This document shows, piece after piece, positions 53,657-63,826 of a DNA stretch of 64,000 nt (its first letter is position 1; each line of letters opens with the position of its first letter). Position numbers and translations under genes: made by a program. A model generated the notes under the pieces. It was not told the origin of the DNA. It worked only from the letters and a program-made list of their open reading frames with translations, and did not search any database. This DNA is from Nannochloropsis oceanica (Eukaryota; Sar; Eustigmatophyceae; Eustigmatales; Monodopsidaceae), in the NCBI GenBank assembly GCA_004519485.1, contig CP038117.1, positions 434,001-498,000 on the forward strand. The letters run 5' to 3'.

Positions 53657-54125
53657 GGTGACAAGAAATGCGGAGCTGTTGCGGTGTCTTGATAGAAGTC
53701 TTTTGCTGATGTGTGTGCGGTGGTGCAGTGACTGTGGTGAGTAAAATGGCAAATGCTCGACGCGGCTGTTGGGCAGAACGTGCACTCTCACGAACGAAGG
53801 ACGCAGACCCCGACGCCCCGTCGTCCGCCGTCTCCAAAAGACCGATCCGCAGGCACCTCAAGCTGTCCGAAGGGGATGAAGGATGCTAGGAAGTACCTAT
53901 GCGTTATATTATGCGGGTCTTGCGTCTGGCGTCATTGTGGTTAGAGTTAGGATGCTTGGTCATCTATTGGGGAGAATTCCCCTTCAAGAGTTATTTGATG
54001 AGCGAGCGATAATTCTCCAAGGATACTTGGTCAAAACGCCAACAAATATACACCTCCCACGACCTAACGAGCACAGGAGCAAAGACAGGAGCAGAAGCAG
54101 TAGAGCTAGCCGCAACAGCATTAGC
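53657..54125. promoter_or_regulatory. Divergent region, ISCU / plastid-type protein
   Basis: 469 bases. The downstream gene's frame is open back to an ATG at 53883, but the extension is not needed for targeting (see the next gene). No defined motif. Confidence 0.4.
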
Positions 54126-55541
54126 ATGGCTTCCTCCACAAGGCTGAGCGCTTTTAGAGCCCTTTTTGCTTCCAGATCCCTTCCTAGCCTCCTTCCCCTC
54201 GCCCTCCTCCTGATGCTGCTGCAGCAAGACACCCTGGCCTTTCTTCATCCCAAAGCATTCGCTTTCTCGTCCACAGCAGCAGCGGGGCCCACCCAGCGAG
54301 TAAGACAGCCTATCGTGGAGATGATGGCAGGAGACGGTGCAAGCAGCACCGTGAGTGCGGGCACTGTCGCCGTGGTGGTGGGGTACCAAAGCGGGGCGGC
54401 CCAGCTACTGGCGGCTAAGATGGCCACAATGCATAAGGATGCCATCGTGCGTGCAATTTTAGACAAAGGAGATGATAGCGATAGCGAAGCTGCCTCTTTC
54501 CCCGTCAACGTGCAAGTGACCTACAAAAATCTGGAAAGTGTGATGGCAGAAGATCTGGCAGGCGCCTCAGTGGCTCTTATTAGTTTGGACAAGGGGCCGG
54601 GAGCAGAGGTAGGGGCGGATCCAGGCAATTACTTGTCGCTGCCGACCTTGCTCGCAGCCATTCCAGAATCGGCCAAGGTGCTGGTAGCAGCGTATGCGAA
54701 TGACACGTCAGGGACGGGGCAAAGCGGTGGGGGTGGGTTGCAACTCAATATTTTTGCAAAGGGCGTGAACCCGAAGGAGGCCGTGGAGGCCATTCGTCGA
54801 GAAAGTGGGGGCTCGCGGATCGTGCTTGTACAGCATGCGCGTTTGTTTGGCGCGGCTAATCCTTTTACTGTCGGGGGAAAGGCTACTCAGCCATTGCCTT
54901 TCGTGAGTGGGCCTTTGCAGAGGCCTGTGGTGGAGGAGTCTTACGCGAAGCAAAATATTTTATTGGCCTTGGGGAGCTCCTTATCCAGAAACGCGAATGC
55001 GGCTACGTTGAGGTCAACGTTGGCTGAGGCGATGGTAAGGGCGGTAGAGGTGGTGGGGAGCATTGCGGATTTCAGCGTGGTGAGTTTGGAAGGACAGGCG
55101 CCTTGTGTGGGGGATTGGGAGCAGCAGTTGGCAGGGCTCGACACGAGGGGAGGGGTGACCGTTTTCGAGAAGGTACTGGCGGCGAATGAACGGGTGGATC
55201 TTCCGGTGTTGCAGGACTGGTTGAAGGATGACTTTGGGGCGGGGCTCTCGACGCTTGCTATTTCCCGGGTGTTGAACTCGCCCAAGCCAGCGATCGTTGC
55301 GATGACCGACTCTGGGGCTGATATCATATGGCAGTTTGTCCAGAAGGATTTGAAAATCAGGGGATCCGGGAGGTGGTGCATTCAGTTGGATAACGTGTCG
55401 AAGTCAATAAAAATATTGAGAGAAGACGCGACAGGGGGCATGTTGACGGAGGCGCTGCCGGGTGAGGAGGAGTTGCTGCAGCGGTTCTCAGCAGCGATTA
55501 ATAGGTTGGTGTACTCGAGGAAGCTAAGTAAACGACGGTAA
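54126..55541 (+). CDS. Plastid-targeted protein, Rossmann-like, function unknown
   Basis: From ATG 54126 the protein is 471 residues. Its N-terminus has an Arg/Ser start, then a strongly hydrophobic run (LLPLALLLMLLQQDTLA) and a Phe soon after (LAF|LHPKAFAF), which resembles the signal-plus-transit presequence of stramenopile plastid proteins. After it, GTVAVVVGYQSGAAQLLAAK and similar alternating strands/helices (ASVALISLDKG, AKVLVAAYAND, SRIVLVQHARLFG) suggest a nucleotide-binding Rossmann-type fold, perhaps atypical SDR, without a clear GXXGXXG. The C-terminal part is helical (LPVLQDWLKDDFGAGL ... RRLVYSRK-like end). I do not recognise a family or reaction. The frame is open up to ATG 53883 but that would hide the targeting signal. 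Single exon. Confidence 0.7.
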   Translation: MASSTRLSAFRALFASRSLPSLLPLALLLMLLQQDTLAFLHPKAFAFSSTAAAGPTQRVRQPIVEMMAGDGASSTVSAGTVAVVVGYQSGAAQLLAAKMATMHKDAIVRAILDKGDDSDSEAASFPVNVQVTYKNLESVMAEDLAGASVALISLDKGPGAEVGADPGNYLSLPTLLAAIPESAKVLVAAYANDTSGTGQSGGGGLQLNIFAKGVNPKEAVEAIRRESGGSRIVLVQHARLFGAANPFTVGGKATQPLPFVSGPLQRPVVEESYAKQNILLALGSSLSRNANAATLRSTLAEAMVRAVEVVGSIADFSVVSLEGQAPCVGDWEQQLAGLDTRGGVTVFEKVLAANERVDLPVLQDWLKDDFGAGLSTLAISRVLNSPKPAIVAMTDSGADIIWQFVQKDLKIRGSGRWCIQLDNVSKSIKILREDATGGMLTEALPGEEELLQRFSAAINRLVYSRKLSKRR

Positions 55542-55902
55542 GGCGATGGTAAGGAGGGGAGGGAATGAAGGTGGGGTTAGGAAATATGAAATGATATGCG
55601 GTGAAGATCGTGTAGTGTCTGGTTAAAGTTATGGGATGCATTTTCAGGATTGAGTAAATGAGAAAGGAGCGCGAGAATGAGTAAGGGAAAGACACCAGGG
55701 TGCGCGAGATAAAAGCAAGAAACAGTGGAAAAAGTAAATAATATCCATGTGTGCTAAATCGAAACAAGACAAGAGTACACACAAATATCACCCTTGCCTT
55801 GACTTGTCTCCGACACTTAACATGTTCCATCTCTGTCTTCCTTGTCCCGTCTCCTCTTCAGTCAAACCACTTCGTTTTCGATATCCCACACCATCCTCAT
55901 CG
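55542..55902. other. Intergenic region before actin inverted repeat
   Basis: About 360 bases of UTR-like sequence; no gene recognised. Confidence 0.5.
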
Positions 55903-56118
55903 CTATCGTGCTGTTTGGACACACCGCCCATGCCCCCCCCCAAAAAAGAAACGACTTATGCACTGTCTTCCCTCCCCTACTTTTCTTCCTTCCATGCAAC
56001 CTTTTTCTTGTTAGCTTCGTGATGCTCTACACAACCAAACAAAACACTTTCAGCTATCGCGAACTGGCACACGAAAAAGGAAAAGAATCAACACCCCTCT
56101 CCTTCCTTGATCCAAAAA

Positions 56119-57249
56119 TTAAAAGCACTTGCGGTGGACGATAGAGGGCCCCGACTCGTCGTACTCGGCCTTAGAGATCCACATGCTCTGGAAGGTGGAG
56201 AGGGAGGAGAGGATGGAGCCGCCGATCCATACGCTGTACTTGCGCTCGGGCGGGGCCACCACCTTGACTTTCATGGTGGCGGGCGCCAGGGCCGAGATCT
56301 CCTTGGTCATGCGCTCCCCGATGCCTGGGAACATGGTTGTCCCACCAGACAAGACGATGTTCGAGTAAAGATCCTTGCGGATGTCCACGTCGCACTTCAT
56401 AATGGTCTGGAACGTGCAGTCATGCACGCCGCTGGCCTCCTTCCCGATGAAGGACGGCTGGAAGAGCACCTCAGGCGCCCGGAAGCGCTCCGAGCCAATC
56501 ACGATCACGTTTCCATCCGGTAGCTCGTAGCTCTTTTCCAAGCTGGAAGACTCCTCCGCCACCTTGAGCTCCTGGTCGAAGTCCAGCGCCACGTAGGTCA
56601 GCTTCTCCTTGATGTCACGCACAATCTCCCGCTCCGCCGTGGTAGTGAAGGAGTATCCCCGCTCCGTAAGAATCTTCATCAAGTACTCCGTCAGGTCCCG
56701 GCCCGCCAGGTCCAAGCGCACGATGGCATGCGGCAACGCGTACCCCTCGTAGATGGGCACCGTGTGGCTCACGCCGTCCCCAGAATCTAGCACACACCCC
56801 GTGGTCCGCCCCGAGGCGTACAGCGAGAGCACCGCCTGGATGTTCACGTACATCGCCGGCACGTTGAACGTCTCAAACATAATCTGGGTCATACGCTCCC
56901 GGTTTGCCTTGGGGTTCATCGGCGCCTCCGTCAGCAGCACTGGGTGCTCCTCGGGGGCCACACGCAGCTCGTTGTAGAAGGTGTGGTGCCAGATCTTCTC
57001 CATATCGTCCCAGTTCGTCACGATACCGTGCTCGATCGGGTATTTGAGCGTCAACACGCCGCGCTTCGACTGCGCCTCGTCCCCGACGTACGCATCCTTC
57101 TGGTCCATCCCAACCATGATGCCCGGGTGCTTAGGCCGCCCCACGATGGACGGGAACACTGCCCGTGGCGCGTCGTCGCCCGCAAACCCAGCCTTGCACA
57201 TGCCAGAGCCATTGTCAATGACCAGCGCTTGCACGTCCTCTTCCGCCAT
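56119..57249 (-). CDS. ACT: Actin, copy 1
   Basis: A 376-residue conventional actin starting [20 protein letters not shown]. The phosphate-1 loop [20 protein letters not shown], the [19 protein letters not shown] segment (DNase loop), the [13 protein letters not shown] phosphate-2 loop and the C-terminal [19 protein letters not shown] are all intact, so it should polymerise normally. The longer frame from 57306 adds 19 non-conserved residues and I reject it. No introns in the coding part. Protein sequence is identical to copy 2 at 58177-59307. The promoter lies between the two copies, which diverge from a shared 0.9 kb region. Confidence 0.97.
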   Translation of the reverse strand: MAEEDVQALVIDNGSGMCKAGFAGDDAPRAVFPSIVGRPKHPGIMVGMDQKDAYVGDEAQSKRGVLTLKYPIEHGIVTNWDDMEKIWHHTFYNELRVAPEEHPVLLTEAPMNPKANRERMTQIMFETFNVPAMYVNIQAVLSLYASGRTTGCVLDSGDGVSHTVPIYEGYALPHAIVRLDLAGRDLTEYLMKILTERGYSFTTTAEREIVRDIKEKLTYVALDFDQELKVAEESSSLEKSYELPDGNVIVIGSERFRAPEVLFQPSFIGKEASGVHDCTFQTIMKCDVDIRKDLYSNIVLSGGTTMFPGIGERMTKEISALAPATMKVKVVAPPERKYSVWIGGSILSSLSTFQSMWISKAEYDESGPSIVHRKCF

Positions 57250-57411
57250 TGTCGATGATGTGGGTGGTCGTTGCTTACGGTAACAGGGTCTTGTGATGAG
57301 GCCCAACTGTGTTTGTCAAAGGAGGGAAAGGGAAGATGTCAGGAGGATGTGAGATCATGCAAGATTCCGGACGCGGTACGCGGACAGTAGGGGTCGCAGC
57401 CATTGCCAGTC

Positions 57412-57427
57412 ATCGCACATGCGATGC
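57412..57427. repeat. Small hairpin at inner edge of left arm
   Basis: CATCGCACATGCGATG forms a 7-bp stem (CATCGCA/TGCGATG) with a 2-base loop exactly at the point where similarity between the two arms stops; its mirror copy lies at 58000-58015. Confidence 0.8.
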
Positions 57428-57998
57428 CATCAGGCTCCGAATGTTAACAGGGCGCGTTCATGGTACGCTTTCCCCGGCGCCCAAGGCCCCGCGAACGAAG
57501 CCACCTTTTACAGCATTCTACAGCATACAGCGCCTTCAGTATCCCGGGACAAGCGGGCGTCGGGTACCTCCAAGAGTGGTCCTCAGGTTCGGGGATGGTC
57601 GTTTGCAAAGTCGGGAGACGTGAGAGAGGCAAGCAAAGGTGTGATAGGAGGAGTTTCACCCTTCGAAGTCGTGGTTCGTCATCATCATCGCCAAAAACCC
57701 ACGCGTTAACTGACGACAGCCCTTCGCCCGTCACGCCCGACCACCCGAAACGAGGTGCCAGCCACATCCACACAACATGGGGGTCCGTGTCTTTTGAAAA
57801 ATTTTGAGCAAGCCTTCGCATGACGTGTGATTTACAATTAATGCAAGACAAACAAGCTGCCGTTTCTCCCTCCAGAATAGACTGCGACCGAGATTTAACT
57901 GTATGGGCGTTTCTCCCTAGTAGTCATGGAGAGTTCGTCATCCTCGCTCTTGTCATGCACATCACCACCGTGCTTGAGCACCTGTTAGCCTCCTTGTA
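57428..57998. promoter_or_regulatory. Unique spacer of actin palindrome, likely bidirectional promoter
   Basis: 571 bases of non-repeated sequence between the arms. A 135-codon minus-strand frame (57444-57851) and an overlapping plus-strand one have no recognised domain. Because both actin genes start outward from here, it probably carries both promoters or a shared upstream element. Confidence 0.5.
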
Positions 57999-59523
57999 GC
58001 ATCGCATGTGCGATGACTGGCAATGGCTGCGACCCCTACTGTCCGCGTACCGCGTCCGGAATCTTGCATGATCTCACATCCTCCTGACATCTTCCCTTTC
58101 CCTCCTTTGACAAACACAGTTGGGCCTCATCACAAGACCCTGTTACCGTAAGCAACGACCACCCACATCATCGACAATGGCGGAAGAGGACGTGCAAGCG
58201 CTGGTCATTGACAATGGCTCTGGCATGTGCAAGGCTGGGTTTGCGGGCGACGACGCGCCACGGGCAGTGTTCCCGTCCATCGTGGGGCGGCCTAAGCACC
58301 CGGGCATCATGGTTGGGATGGACCAGAAGGACGCGTATGTCGGGGACGAGGCGCAGTCGAAGCGCGGCGTGTTGACGCTCAAATACCCGATCGAGCACGG
58401 TATCGTGACGAACTGGGACGATATGGAGAAGATCTGGCACCACACCTTCTACAACGAGCTGCGTGTGGCCCCCGAGGAGCACCCAGTGCTGCTGACGGAG
58501 GCGCCGATGAACCCCAAGGCAAACCGGGAGCGTATGACCCAGATTATGTTTGAGACGTTCAACGTGCCGGCGATGTACGTGAACATCCAGGCGGTGCTCT
58601 CGCTGTACGCCTCGGGGCGGACCACGGGGTGTGTGCTAGATTCTGGGGACGGCGTGAGCCACACGGTGCCCATCTACGAGGGGTACGCGTTGCCGCATGC
58701 CATCGTGCGCTTGGACCTGGCGGGCCGGGACCTGACGGAGTACTTGATGAAGATTCTTACGGAGCGGGGATACTCCTTCACTACCACGGCGGAGCGGGAG
58801 ATTGTGCGTGACATCAAGGAGAAGCTGACCTACGTGGCGCTGGACTTCGACCAGGAGCTCAAGGTGGCGGAGGAGTCTTCCAGCTTGGAAAAGAGCTACG
58901 AGCTACCGGATGGAAACGTGATCGTGATTGGCTCGGAGCGCTTCCGGGCGCCTGAGGTGCTCTTCCAGCCGTCCTTCATCGGGAAGGAGGCCAGCGGCGT
59001 GCATGACTGCACGTTCCAGACCATTATGAAGTGCGACGTGGACATCCGCAAGGATCTTTACTCGAACATCGTCTTGTCTGGTGGGACAACCATGTTCCCA
59101 GGCATCGGGGAGCGCATGACCAAGGAGATCTCGGCCCTGGCGCCCGCCACCATGAAAGTCAAGGTGGTGGCCCCGCCCGAGCGCAAGTACAGCGTATGGA
59201 TCGGCGGCTCCATCCTCTCCTCCCTCTCCACCTTCCAGAGCATGTGGATCTCTAAGGCCGAGTACGACGAGTCGGGGCCCTCTATCGTCCACCGCAAGTG
59301 CTTTTAATTTTTGGATCAAGGAAGGAGAGGGGTGTTGATTCTTTTCCTTTTTCGTGTGCCAGTTCGCGATAGCTGAAAGTGTTTTGTTTGGTTGTGTAGA
59401 GCATCACGAAGCTAACAAGAAAAAGGTTGCATGGAAGGAAGAAAAGTAGGGGAGGGAAGACAGTGCATAAGTCGTTTCTTTTTGGGGGGGGGCTTGGGTG
59501 GTGTGTCCAAACAGCACGATGGC
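57999..59523. repeat. Right arm of large inverted repeat (actin copy 2)
   Basis: Reverse complement of 55903-57427. The two arms are symmetric about base 57713, with no net length change from the inner edge to the end of the coding region. Confidence 0.95.
58177..59307 (+). CDS. ACT: Actin, copy 2
   Basis: Encodes the same 376 residues as copy 1, transcribed in the opposite direction. The two coding sequences differ only at a few silent positions (for example GAC/GAT and TAT/TAC in the KDAYVG segment). The 3' flank is also shared for about 200 bases, then unique. Two functional copies would raise actin dosage; identical proteins with almost no silent change point to very recent duplication or continued gene conversion. 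Confidence 0.97.
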   Translation: MAEEDVQALVIDNGSGMCKAGFAGDDAPRAVFPSIVGRPKHPGIMVGMDQKDAYVGDEAQSKRGVLTLKYPIEHGIVTNWDDMEKIWHHTFYNELRVAPEEHPVLLTEAPMNPKANRERMTQIMFETFNVPAMYVNIQAVLSLYASGRTTGCVLDSGDGVSHTVPIYEGYALPHAIVRLDLAGRDLTEYLMKILTERGYSFTTTAEREIVRDIKEKLTYVALDFDQELKVAEESSSLEKSYELPDGNVIVIGSERFRAPEVLFQPSFIGKEASGVHDCTFQTIMKCDVDIRKDLYSNIVLSGGTTMFPGIGERMTKEISALAPATMKVKVVAPPERKYSVWIGGSILSSLSTFQSMWISKAEYDESGPSIVHRKCF

Positions 59524-60370
59524 GGGAGGAGCGAACGAAACTGAAGACAAGGAGAGGAGGATGGTAACGCTTTATGGAGGTAATGTATAATATTTTTTAA
59601 ACTGCATCTCAAATTTAATTATTGGGGTATTTCGTTATCAGCACAAAAGAGGGAAAGGGAAAAGGTGTTGCGCATGTATGGAGAGGGAGGGTCAGACCAG
59701 GCTGAGCGACAGCAGGCTGTGGAAAGCAGGTTGCAGCGGTGGAGACAAAAAACACGAAAAGAAAAAAAGAAAGACTCACCATCCATTCAAATGTAATCCG
59801 CCTCTTCTAAAATCATGCGAAAGGTTAGGCAGTTTTGTAAATATTTTTTTCCAAACACGAGGAGGTCGAGTTGAGTCTTTCGCCGATCGTGATAATGGAT
59901 GAGAGCGAGCGATGGCCTGCAAGAAAGCCCCCACACTACATGATAGAAGCCGCACAGAGGCGGTGGTTTGCGCGTTCTATTGTCTTATCAGGATTTCCTG
60001 CCTCTTGTGGCCCGGATAAACCACCTGCCGGTCGAGTCTTGGTGGCTTGTTTTTCCACCAATCAAGGCATCGAATAAAAGGCCGCACTTGATATTCTGGC
60101 CTCCAACCCCCCGCAACTTGCCCTCCTCGCCTCCCACCCCTCTCTAGCGCCATGCTAGATAGCCTGTCCCTCCTGCCCTTCAGGGCCTCTCAAAAGCATG
60201 ACTTCTTTTTAGTGTGATGCGCTAATGCTTTTTCTCGTACTCTATGTCTTCTCCACACCACCACCGATAGGAGGCGCGCCGGAGCGGGTGCCCAAGTGGA
60301 CTAGGACAACTTCTTCGCTTGTGGAGGCGGGGCTGCTGCTGCCGCTTGTTTACCGCAAATACCGGGCACA
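59524..60370. other. Intergenic region, no gene recognised
   Basis: About 850 bases. Frames at 59678-59902 (plus) and 60222-60731 (minus) lack domain character; the latter lies antisense to the first PRPS exon. Probably UTRs and the PRPS promoter. Confidence 0.45.
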
Positions 60371-61839
60371 ATGGTTTTACTATCGAGTATGCGGCGTGGC
60401 TCATGGAACCTGGCCAGCCGGACGGTGGTGGCTGCCCCAAGGAGTGCTTCGAGGGAATCACGGCAAGGGCCGGTCGCCTTGCGGTTGTGGGGGGCCCAGC
60501 AAGACACGCGAGAAGGAGGGTGGACACAAGTGGCGGCCTTGTTGATGGGGGGAACAGCATTGTTTGGGGCGATGGGCATGGTAGACGTTGTCCACAATGA
60601 GGCAGCTGCGACTCCCACTGTAAGCAAGCCATGAGGGAAAGACAGGAAGCAGGGATAGGAGGTGTGCTCACGAGGATTATGACGCTGAGCATTGCACAAA
60701 GCCAATTCAAACTGGCGTATTTCTCCGACAAATTTAAATTGTGAGTCTGTTTTTAATGTTGTCATTTCTTTTATCCTTACTTACAGCAGGAGCCCTTAGC
60801 GAGCGCGGAGGAGGCAGCGGCCGCAACGGCAGCATCCGGCGCGGCGGCTGCAAGGAAAGCAGGCAAGGTCGTCAAGACGAGCGGGATGAAGCTCTTCAGT
60901 GGAAATGCAAACACTCGACTGGCGGCAGAGATTGCGGGCCAATTGGGCATGAATCTGGGGAAAATCACCGTATCGCGCTTTGCGGACGGGGAGGTGAATG
61001 TGATGGTCCACGAGAATGTGCGCGGCAAGGACGTGTATATCGTGCAACCCACATGCTCGCCCGTGAATGAGAACCTCATGGAGCTCTTGCTGATGGTATC
61101 CACCATGCGTCGCTCTTCTGCCCGACGGATCACGGCCGTCATTCCCTATTATGGCTATGCCCGCCAAGACAGGAAGATGCAGGCGCGAGTTCCGATCTCG
61201 GCCGCTGATGTCGCCAGGCTATTGGAAGCCATGGGGGTGGATCGTGTGGTGGCCGTCGATTTGCACTGTGGCCAGATCCAGGGTTTCTTCGGTCCGCGTG
61301 TGCCGGTGGATAACTTGGATGGAGGCACGGTAGGTGTCTCTTACTTTGGAGACAAGGACTTGCATAACCCTGTGATAGTGTCTCCCGATGCGGGGGGAGT
61401 GTATCGTGCCAAGAAGTTCCGCGAAGGCCTCGCGCAGAAGTACGACGTGGATGCGGGCTTGGCCATGATTATCAAGCAGCGGGCAAGGGCGAATGAGGTG
61501 GATCGGATGGATTTGGTGGGCTCGGTGGTGGACTCTGATGTGGTGATTGTTGATGACATGATTGACACTGCGGGGACTCTCGCCAAGGCGGCGGACGTCT
61601 TGGTCACCAATGGAGCCCGGCGTGTCTATTCGTTTGCGAGCCATGGCTTGTTTTCTGGCCCAGCAAATGAGCGGATTGTCAAGTCCAAGCTTGAAGAGGT
61701 GGTGGTGTTGAATACCATCCCCCTTACTCACGCCCATGAGGCGAACGCCAAGATCGTGCAGTTGTCGGTTGCCCCGTTGATCGCCCAGGCGATTTACAAC
61801 ATTCACCAAAAGAAGTCAATCTCTGCATTGTTCAAGTAA
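60371..61839 (+). CDS. PRPS: Ribose-phosphate pyrophosphokinase (PRPP synthetase), N-terminally extended
   Basis: Two exons, 60371-60619 and 60787-61839, join in phase to 433 residues. The catalytic core from MKLFSGNANTRLAAEI (residue 117) to the end is a complete class I PRPP synthetase: SRFADGEVNVMV, YGYARQDRK, VVAVDLHCGQIQGFF (Mg/ATP site), and the PRPP loop VIVDDMIDTAGTLAKAA. It makes PRPP from ribose-5-phosphate and ATP for nucleotide, His and Trp synthesis. The 116-residue extension begins MVLLSSMRRGSWNLASRTVV, an Arg/Ser-rich presequence, followed by a hydrophobic segment (VAALLMGGTALFGAMGMV) and an Ala-rich linker, so this isoform is probably imported into mitochondria or another organelle. 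The acceptor is a tandem CAGCAG, allowing one Gln to be included or skipped. Confidence 0.92.
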
Positions 61840-62528
61840 GAGAACAGCAGGGACTGACGGAGAGAGGAAGAAAGGGCAGGTGTGGTGCTTGATTTGTGTG
61901 TTCGTTCAAATGAGTGCGAAGCATGCATGCGTGGGTTATGGTGAATTGGCCACTGCGAAGACGAAAGATAATGGAGGGAGAGGATGATGACAAATTTTGC
62001 TTGCTTGAGTTTGGCTGGCCAGACAGGGCTTTGCCCCTTTGTGTGGGTTGGTGAGCAAAACATATAATGATTGATGGATGATGGATTCGGGCTGAGAAGA
62101 CAGCGCGTCAACAGGTTAGCAAGAGCCTAAACGTAATTGATCCGTTTAATTGTAGGTAGCTGGTTCATGAGAAAGACAAGACATCCGATGGATAGGTAAC
62201 CGAAAAAAGACCGTGTAGACGGTGCATGCATTAGGACGAGTGGCGGAGCCTGCTTCGCTCTCAAGCTAGGTGTCTCAACAGAGCAGGAAAAGACGGGAAA
62301 AATGAAGATGCGCGACGCAAACGCCGCCACAGCAGTAAATCATGACTCTTTCATTGTACCGAGACTTGCACCTTATCTTTTTTTATTTCGTGTGTTGTCT
62401 TTGCTATTGTCAAATGGAGCTCCATGCCACATAGACGGATGCCCTTCCACCTCCGCATGTACCAGGCTAGCAACAAGCGCCATCGCCCCCGGTCCTTCTC
62501 CTTTCCCTCCCTGTGCATTTGTCTCCCT
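61840..62528. other. Convergent intergenic region
   Basis: 689 bases between the PRPS and PP1-inhibitor 3' ends; no gene recognised. Confidence 0.5.
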
Positions 62529-62825
62529 CTACAACTCAATGTTCAGCTCATCGAGTTTGGCCAACAACTCCTTGATGACAGACTCGGCCTCCGAAGGGCA
62601 TGCCGTTAATTTTTCCTTGAGGAAGGCGAGGCGCTTATCAGTGGGCTTCTCTATGACTTCCAACAAGTCGAAGCTTATTGGCAGCGCATCCTCGTCCTCC
62701 ACCTTGTACAAGTCTATGAGCTGCGTCGTAAACCACTGCTCCACCTGTTGCACCTTGATCAGCTGCTTCATGTCATAACGCCCTGTCAGGGTTTTGGTTT
62801 CCAGCTTCTTCGGCATGCCCTCCAT
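62529..62825 (-). CDS. CPI-17/PHI-domain protein phosphatase 1 inhibitor
   Basis: A 98-residue single-exon protein that is almost entirely one PHI (PP1 inhibitor, PPP1R14/CPI-17) domain. Corresponding blocks: LTGRYDMKQLIKVQQVEQWF matches the family's 'TVKYDRRELQRRLDVEKW' helix start, then QLIDLYKVEDEDALP, a DLLEV helix, RLAFLKEKLTACPSEAE (family 'LLKSC..P.E') and VIKELLAKLDEL at the end. Thr14, two residues before Arg16-Tyr17, aligns with CPI-17 Thr38, whose phosphorylation by PKC or ROCK converts CPI-17 into a strong PP1/myosin phosphatase inhibitor. So it may be a phosphorylation-switched PP1 inhibitor in the alga. Family known mainly from animals; the assignment is by pattern. Confidence 0.75.
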   Translation of the reverse strand: MEGMPKKLETKTLTGRYDMKQLIKVQQVEQWFTTQLIDLYKVEDEDALPISFDLLEVIEKPTDKRLAFLKEKLTACPSEAESVIKELLAKLDELNIEL

Positions 62826-63312
62826 TGTCTAGGGGATGCGGAAAGGACGAGGATGCTGAAAGGACCGTAGAGCAAGGTGTCTCTGAAACGCTTGATTCTA
62901 GAGCTTGGCGCGTTATGATCGTGCAGACTGTGTCGTGTGGGGTGTGGATTGTGTGAGTGATCCGGGGGGTCGCGTACAAAAAAGTCATAACCGCTGCAGC
63001 TACAGCTCTCGCGGTGGAGTAAGAAGAGAAGGTCCAAGAGGGATGGAGCATTGGTTTATGTAGACAATTTGAGGAGGGCGTATGCATACGAGCAAGCAGT
63101 GGTCTAAAAAAATGGTAAAGAGCCCGGGTTGGCCCGGCATCAAGGCAGAGCTTCGGGAGAAAAAGAACGTACTACTGAAGAGAGACGGCCGTTAACCAGC
63201 TTCAGGGCTGACGCGCGAACGCCAAGTTGGACCCGGGTTGGACGCTAAGGGAGCAATCTCTATGTCAGGAGGAACCAGGGTTATTTTCGACAGCATACAG
63301 CCTGTTAGATTT

Positions 63313-63343
63313 ATGCTACATTCATGCTACATTCATGCTACAT
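63313..63343. repeat. 11-base tandem repeat, about 2.8 copies
   Basis: ATGCTACATTC repeated at 63313, 63324 and (partial) 63335. Confidence 0.85.
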
Positions 63344-63421
63344 GTATGCCGTCATAACAACGAGAAGAATAGGTGACACACGCTTTTTACAACCTATAGT
63401 GTAGCCATGGCTGGTGGTGCT

Positions 63422-63437
63422 CATGGGACGTCCCATG
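63422..63437. repeat. Perfect 16-base palindrome with ACGT core
   Basis: CATGGGACGTCCCATG reads the same on both strands and is followed by a further CCCATGG. It could be a bZIP-type binding site or chance; no gene start was placed next to it. Confidence 0.6.
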
Positions 63438-63826
63438 TCCCATGGTAAGCCTATTCTCCACCTTTTTTATTCGGTAGGATGGGGGCTGTTATTAGGAATC
63501 GTCGTCGATCACCTCTCTGGAGAGGAAGGAGGAGGATGGGGGCCAAGGGTTCTCCAGAATATCCACGTATGTATCTTTCCTATCACCAATATTTTAAAAT
63601 CCTTCATCTGAAGATCAAAAGGTCTGCATTTTTCCACCCTCCATCTGAATGAAAAATCTCAATCTCCAAGAGCCCCCGGTGGAAGGCCAGCATCCATAAC
63701 GCGCTTCCTCAGTAACAAAAGCGTCTAAACATTTTTATTTCGACCGGGATGTGCGCGTGTATGCATCACTACGAATCGTTATTTGTCTTGATAGTACAAT
63801 AGATGCGGCAAACCTGGTGTTTAATC

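Larger units (their letters stand above)
55903..57427. repeat. Left arm of large inverted repeat (actin copy 1)
   Basis: About 1.5 kb, nearly identical in inverted orientation to 57999-59523. It covers the actin gene, its 5' leader and about 200 bases of 3' flank. Inner end (57427) is sharp; the outer end fades near the G-run and CCAAACAGCACGAT. By eye only a few differences were found, including two synonymous bases around 57083-57090 and a 1-base length change in an A-run. Confidence 0.95.
62826..63826. other. 1.0 kb intergenic region, no gene recognised
   Basis: Contains an 11-base tandem repeat and a perfect 16-base palindrome (listed separately). Small open frames are not convincing. 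Confidence 0.5.

Noticed and set aside
57250-57306. Longer actin start (19 extra residues)
   Set aside because: The conserved actin N-terminus MAEEDV begins at 57249; the extension is leader sequence and is present in both copies.
57444-57851. 135-codon minus-strand frame in the actin spacer
   Set aside because: No recognisable domain and overlaps another open frame on the opposite strand; more likely promoter sequence.
60222-60731. 169-codon minus-strand frame
   Set aside because: Antisense to the first PRPS exon, which has a sound splice join and presequence.
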